This document shows, one piece after another, positions 13,458-14,236 of a stretch of DNA of 14,236 nt. The notes below the pieces were generated by a model, which was not told the origin of the DNA, searched no databases, and saw only the letters and a program-made list of their open reading frames with translations. Source of the DNA: Eggerthellales bacterium UBA948 (lineage in GTDB: Bacteria; Actinomycetota; Coriobacteriia; Coriobacteriales; UBA8131). A program made the position numbers and the translations under genes. Position 1 is the first letter of the stretch. The number at the start of each line of letters is the position of its first letter. Where the stretch lies: NCBI GenBank assembly GCA_002293265.1, contig DBCW01000013.1, forward strand, positions 4,544 to 18,779, in the 5' to 3' direction.

Positions 13458-13981
13458 TAGATATCTCGCCTTTTTGGATAAGAGTTGGTGTCAATCTCCT
13501 TGATAGCTTGATCCACTGTATCGATGGTATCGAGTTGGTTTTTAAAATACTCCAGCTCATCTTTGAGGTCTGCCGCCGCTGTGCGCAATGGTCTGACGAT
13601 GCCGTATTCCATGTTGTAGCCATCTACTATTATGGCTGAAGCATAACTGAGAGTAGTCTTGTCCGTTATGGCAGCAAGATGTTGCTCTGGTGGTTGCAAT
13701 AGCTCGCGGCTGCAATGCTGTTCCCGGTTGTCCGGTTGAGCATTTGCTGTAGCAGTATCATTCTCACTAATTTGAGTATCGTCACTACTTTTATCCATTT
13801 TCTGTTGGATCATATATTGCATCTCAGTGGTGAGTTTTACAGTCGCGCTTAGGTGTATTTTGCACCTGGAACAGCTGAACTGCATCAGAGCCAAATTGGG
13901 AGCCAGCAACACCACTGATTCATAGTCGTTAAAATCAAAGTTGCATGCCCCGCAAGCTGGGCAAAGCAATTCAATGCGCAT
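13457..13981 (-). CDS. Small zinc-ribbon protein, function unknown
   Basis: Not recognised as a named family. With the chosen start it has 174 residues. The N-terminal fifth is a zinc-ribbon-like unit: C7-x2-C10 (plus C13) and C37-x2-C40, separated by a beta-rich stretch. A polar, low-complexity linker (about 62-107; many Asp, Ser, Gln, Thr) follows, then a conserved-looking LSYASAIIVDGYNMEYG stretch (111-127) and a helical charged C-terminus (132-174) that could form a short coiled coil. The frame can be opened at 14077, but the ATG at 13981 has GAGGAG 7 nt upstream and starts right at the zinc ribbon. Its stop overlaps the lgt start by one base, so the two form an operon. No membrane segment or signal peptide is evident; a cytosolic role is likely. 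Confidence 0.75.
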   Translation of the reverse strand: MRIELLCPACGACNFDFNDYESVVLLAPNLALMQFSCSRCKIHLSATVKLTTEMQYMIQQKMDKSSDDTQISENDTATANAQPDNREQHCSRELLQPPEQHLAAITDKTTLSYASAIIVDGYNMEYGIVRPLRTAAADLKDELEYFKNQLDTIDTVDQAIKEIDTNSYPKRRDI

Positions 13982-14069
13982 ATAATCTCTCCTCAGAGTC
14001 GGTAGTTTTCCACAACCTGTAGTGGTTGTTCCCATCCAGACCCACAATTTTTGGGGCATCTCACCATTG

Positions 14070-14128
14070 TAGCGCAAGTACAGAATTGTTGCGCTAAAGT
14101 TTGCAACTTTCTGTCAAAGGTTACCTTT
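14070..14128. promoter_or_regulatory. Cluster of three inverted repeats upstream of the zinc-ribbon/lgt operon
   Basis: Three perfect inverted repeats lie side by side in the 172-bp gap: TAGCGCAA-N11-TTGCGCTA (14070-14096), AAAGTT-TGC-AACTTT (14096-14110) and AAAGGT-T-ACCTTT (14116-14128). A TACAAT -10-like hexamer (minus strand, 14066-14071) overlaps the first. A TTGACA hexamer (14112-14117) exists but is too far from it to form a standard promoter. The last repeat might serve as a weak terminator for the upstream response regulator, though no T tract follows. Confidence 0.45.
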
Positions 14129-14153
14129 ATGAGAGATTCCTCGCATCAAAAAA

Positions 14154-14236
14154 TCAATCACCAAATCGATAACCGGCGCGCCATACGGTCTGAATATAAG
14201 CCGGTTTTGAGGGATCATCTTCGATCTTTTCACGGA
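14154..14236 (-). CDS. C-terminal end of an OmpR/PhoB-type response regulator (partial)
   Basis: Only the last 26 codons and stop are in the window; the gene continues beyond 14236. The translated end, REKIEDDPSKPAYIQTVWRA followed by GYRFGD and a TGA stop, is the characteristic end of the winged-helix DNA-binding domain of OmpR/PhoB response regulators (consensus K-I-E-x-D-P-x-x-P-x-x-I-x-T-V-x-x-x-G-Y-x-F). The histidine kinase partner is not visible. It precedes the zinc-ribbon/lgt operon on the same strand by 172 nt, a gap dense in inverted repeats, so it is probably a separate unit. Confidence 0.85.
   Translation of the reverse strand, partial: REKIEDDPSKPAYIQTVWRAGYRFGD

Noticed and set aside
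13982..14077. N-terminal extension of the zinc-ribbon protein to 14077
   Set aside because: No ribosome site is seen at the upstream ATG, while GAGGAG precedes the ATG at 13981 at the proper distance; the extension also runs into the inverted-repeat region.

Overview
The window reads as chromosomal DNA from an anaerobic or facultatively anaerobic bacterium, most probably a Coriobacteriia-like actinobacterium of moderate GC. This placement is inference. It rests on a Tat-exported molybdopterin oxidoreductase with an NrfD anchor, a DnaE whose N-terminus starts directly with the PHP motif, a YerC-type TrpR-like protein, and full Shine-Dalgarno sites. All recognisable genes lie on the minus strand, so transcription runs from high to low coordinates. 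I saw no convincing plus-strand gene, tRNA, rRNA, CRISPR array or insertion sequence.

Housekeeping block (14236 down to 7485): the C-terminal end of an OmpR-type response regulator, a small zinc-ribbon protein whose stop overlaps the start of lgt (prolipoprotein diacylglyceryl transferase), then ilvE (branched-chain aminotransferase), a yerC-like regulator and dnaE (DNA polymerase III alpha). ilvE and yerC are spaced like an operon. dnaE is followed by a direct repeat and a weak terminator-like hairpin.

Respiratory/accessory block (7484 down to 41), visibly more AT-rich in its first half: an NrfD/PsrC-type membrane protein without an iron-sulfur partner, a slipin (SPFH/band 7) protein and a short YtrA-type GntR regulator. 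A roughly 290-bp regulatory region follows, and then a three-gene operon: a Tat-exported DMSO-reductase-family molybdoenzyme, a 16-cysteine four-cluster ferredoxin subunit and a second, larger NrfD-type anchor. The last three form a classic catalytic/electron-transfer/anchor complex that would exchange electrons between the quinone pool and an unidentified substrate outside the membrane.

The most interesting material is regulatory. The 9-bp palindrome CAATGATTG occurs three times, all in the two intergenic regions that precede the two NrfD transcription units (4534, 4580, 7284). A 32-bp composite palindrome sits directly upstream of the best promoter candidate for the molybdoenzyme operon. 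A perfect 14-bp palindrome sits just upstream of the GntR gene. The best candidate for an undescribed system is the orphan NrfD + slipin + GntR module beside the molybdoenzyme operon and possibly co-regulated with it. No feature here proves a wholly new system.
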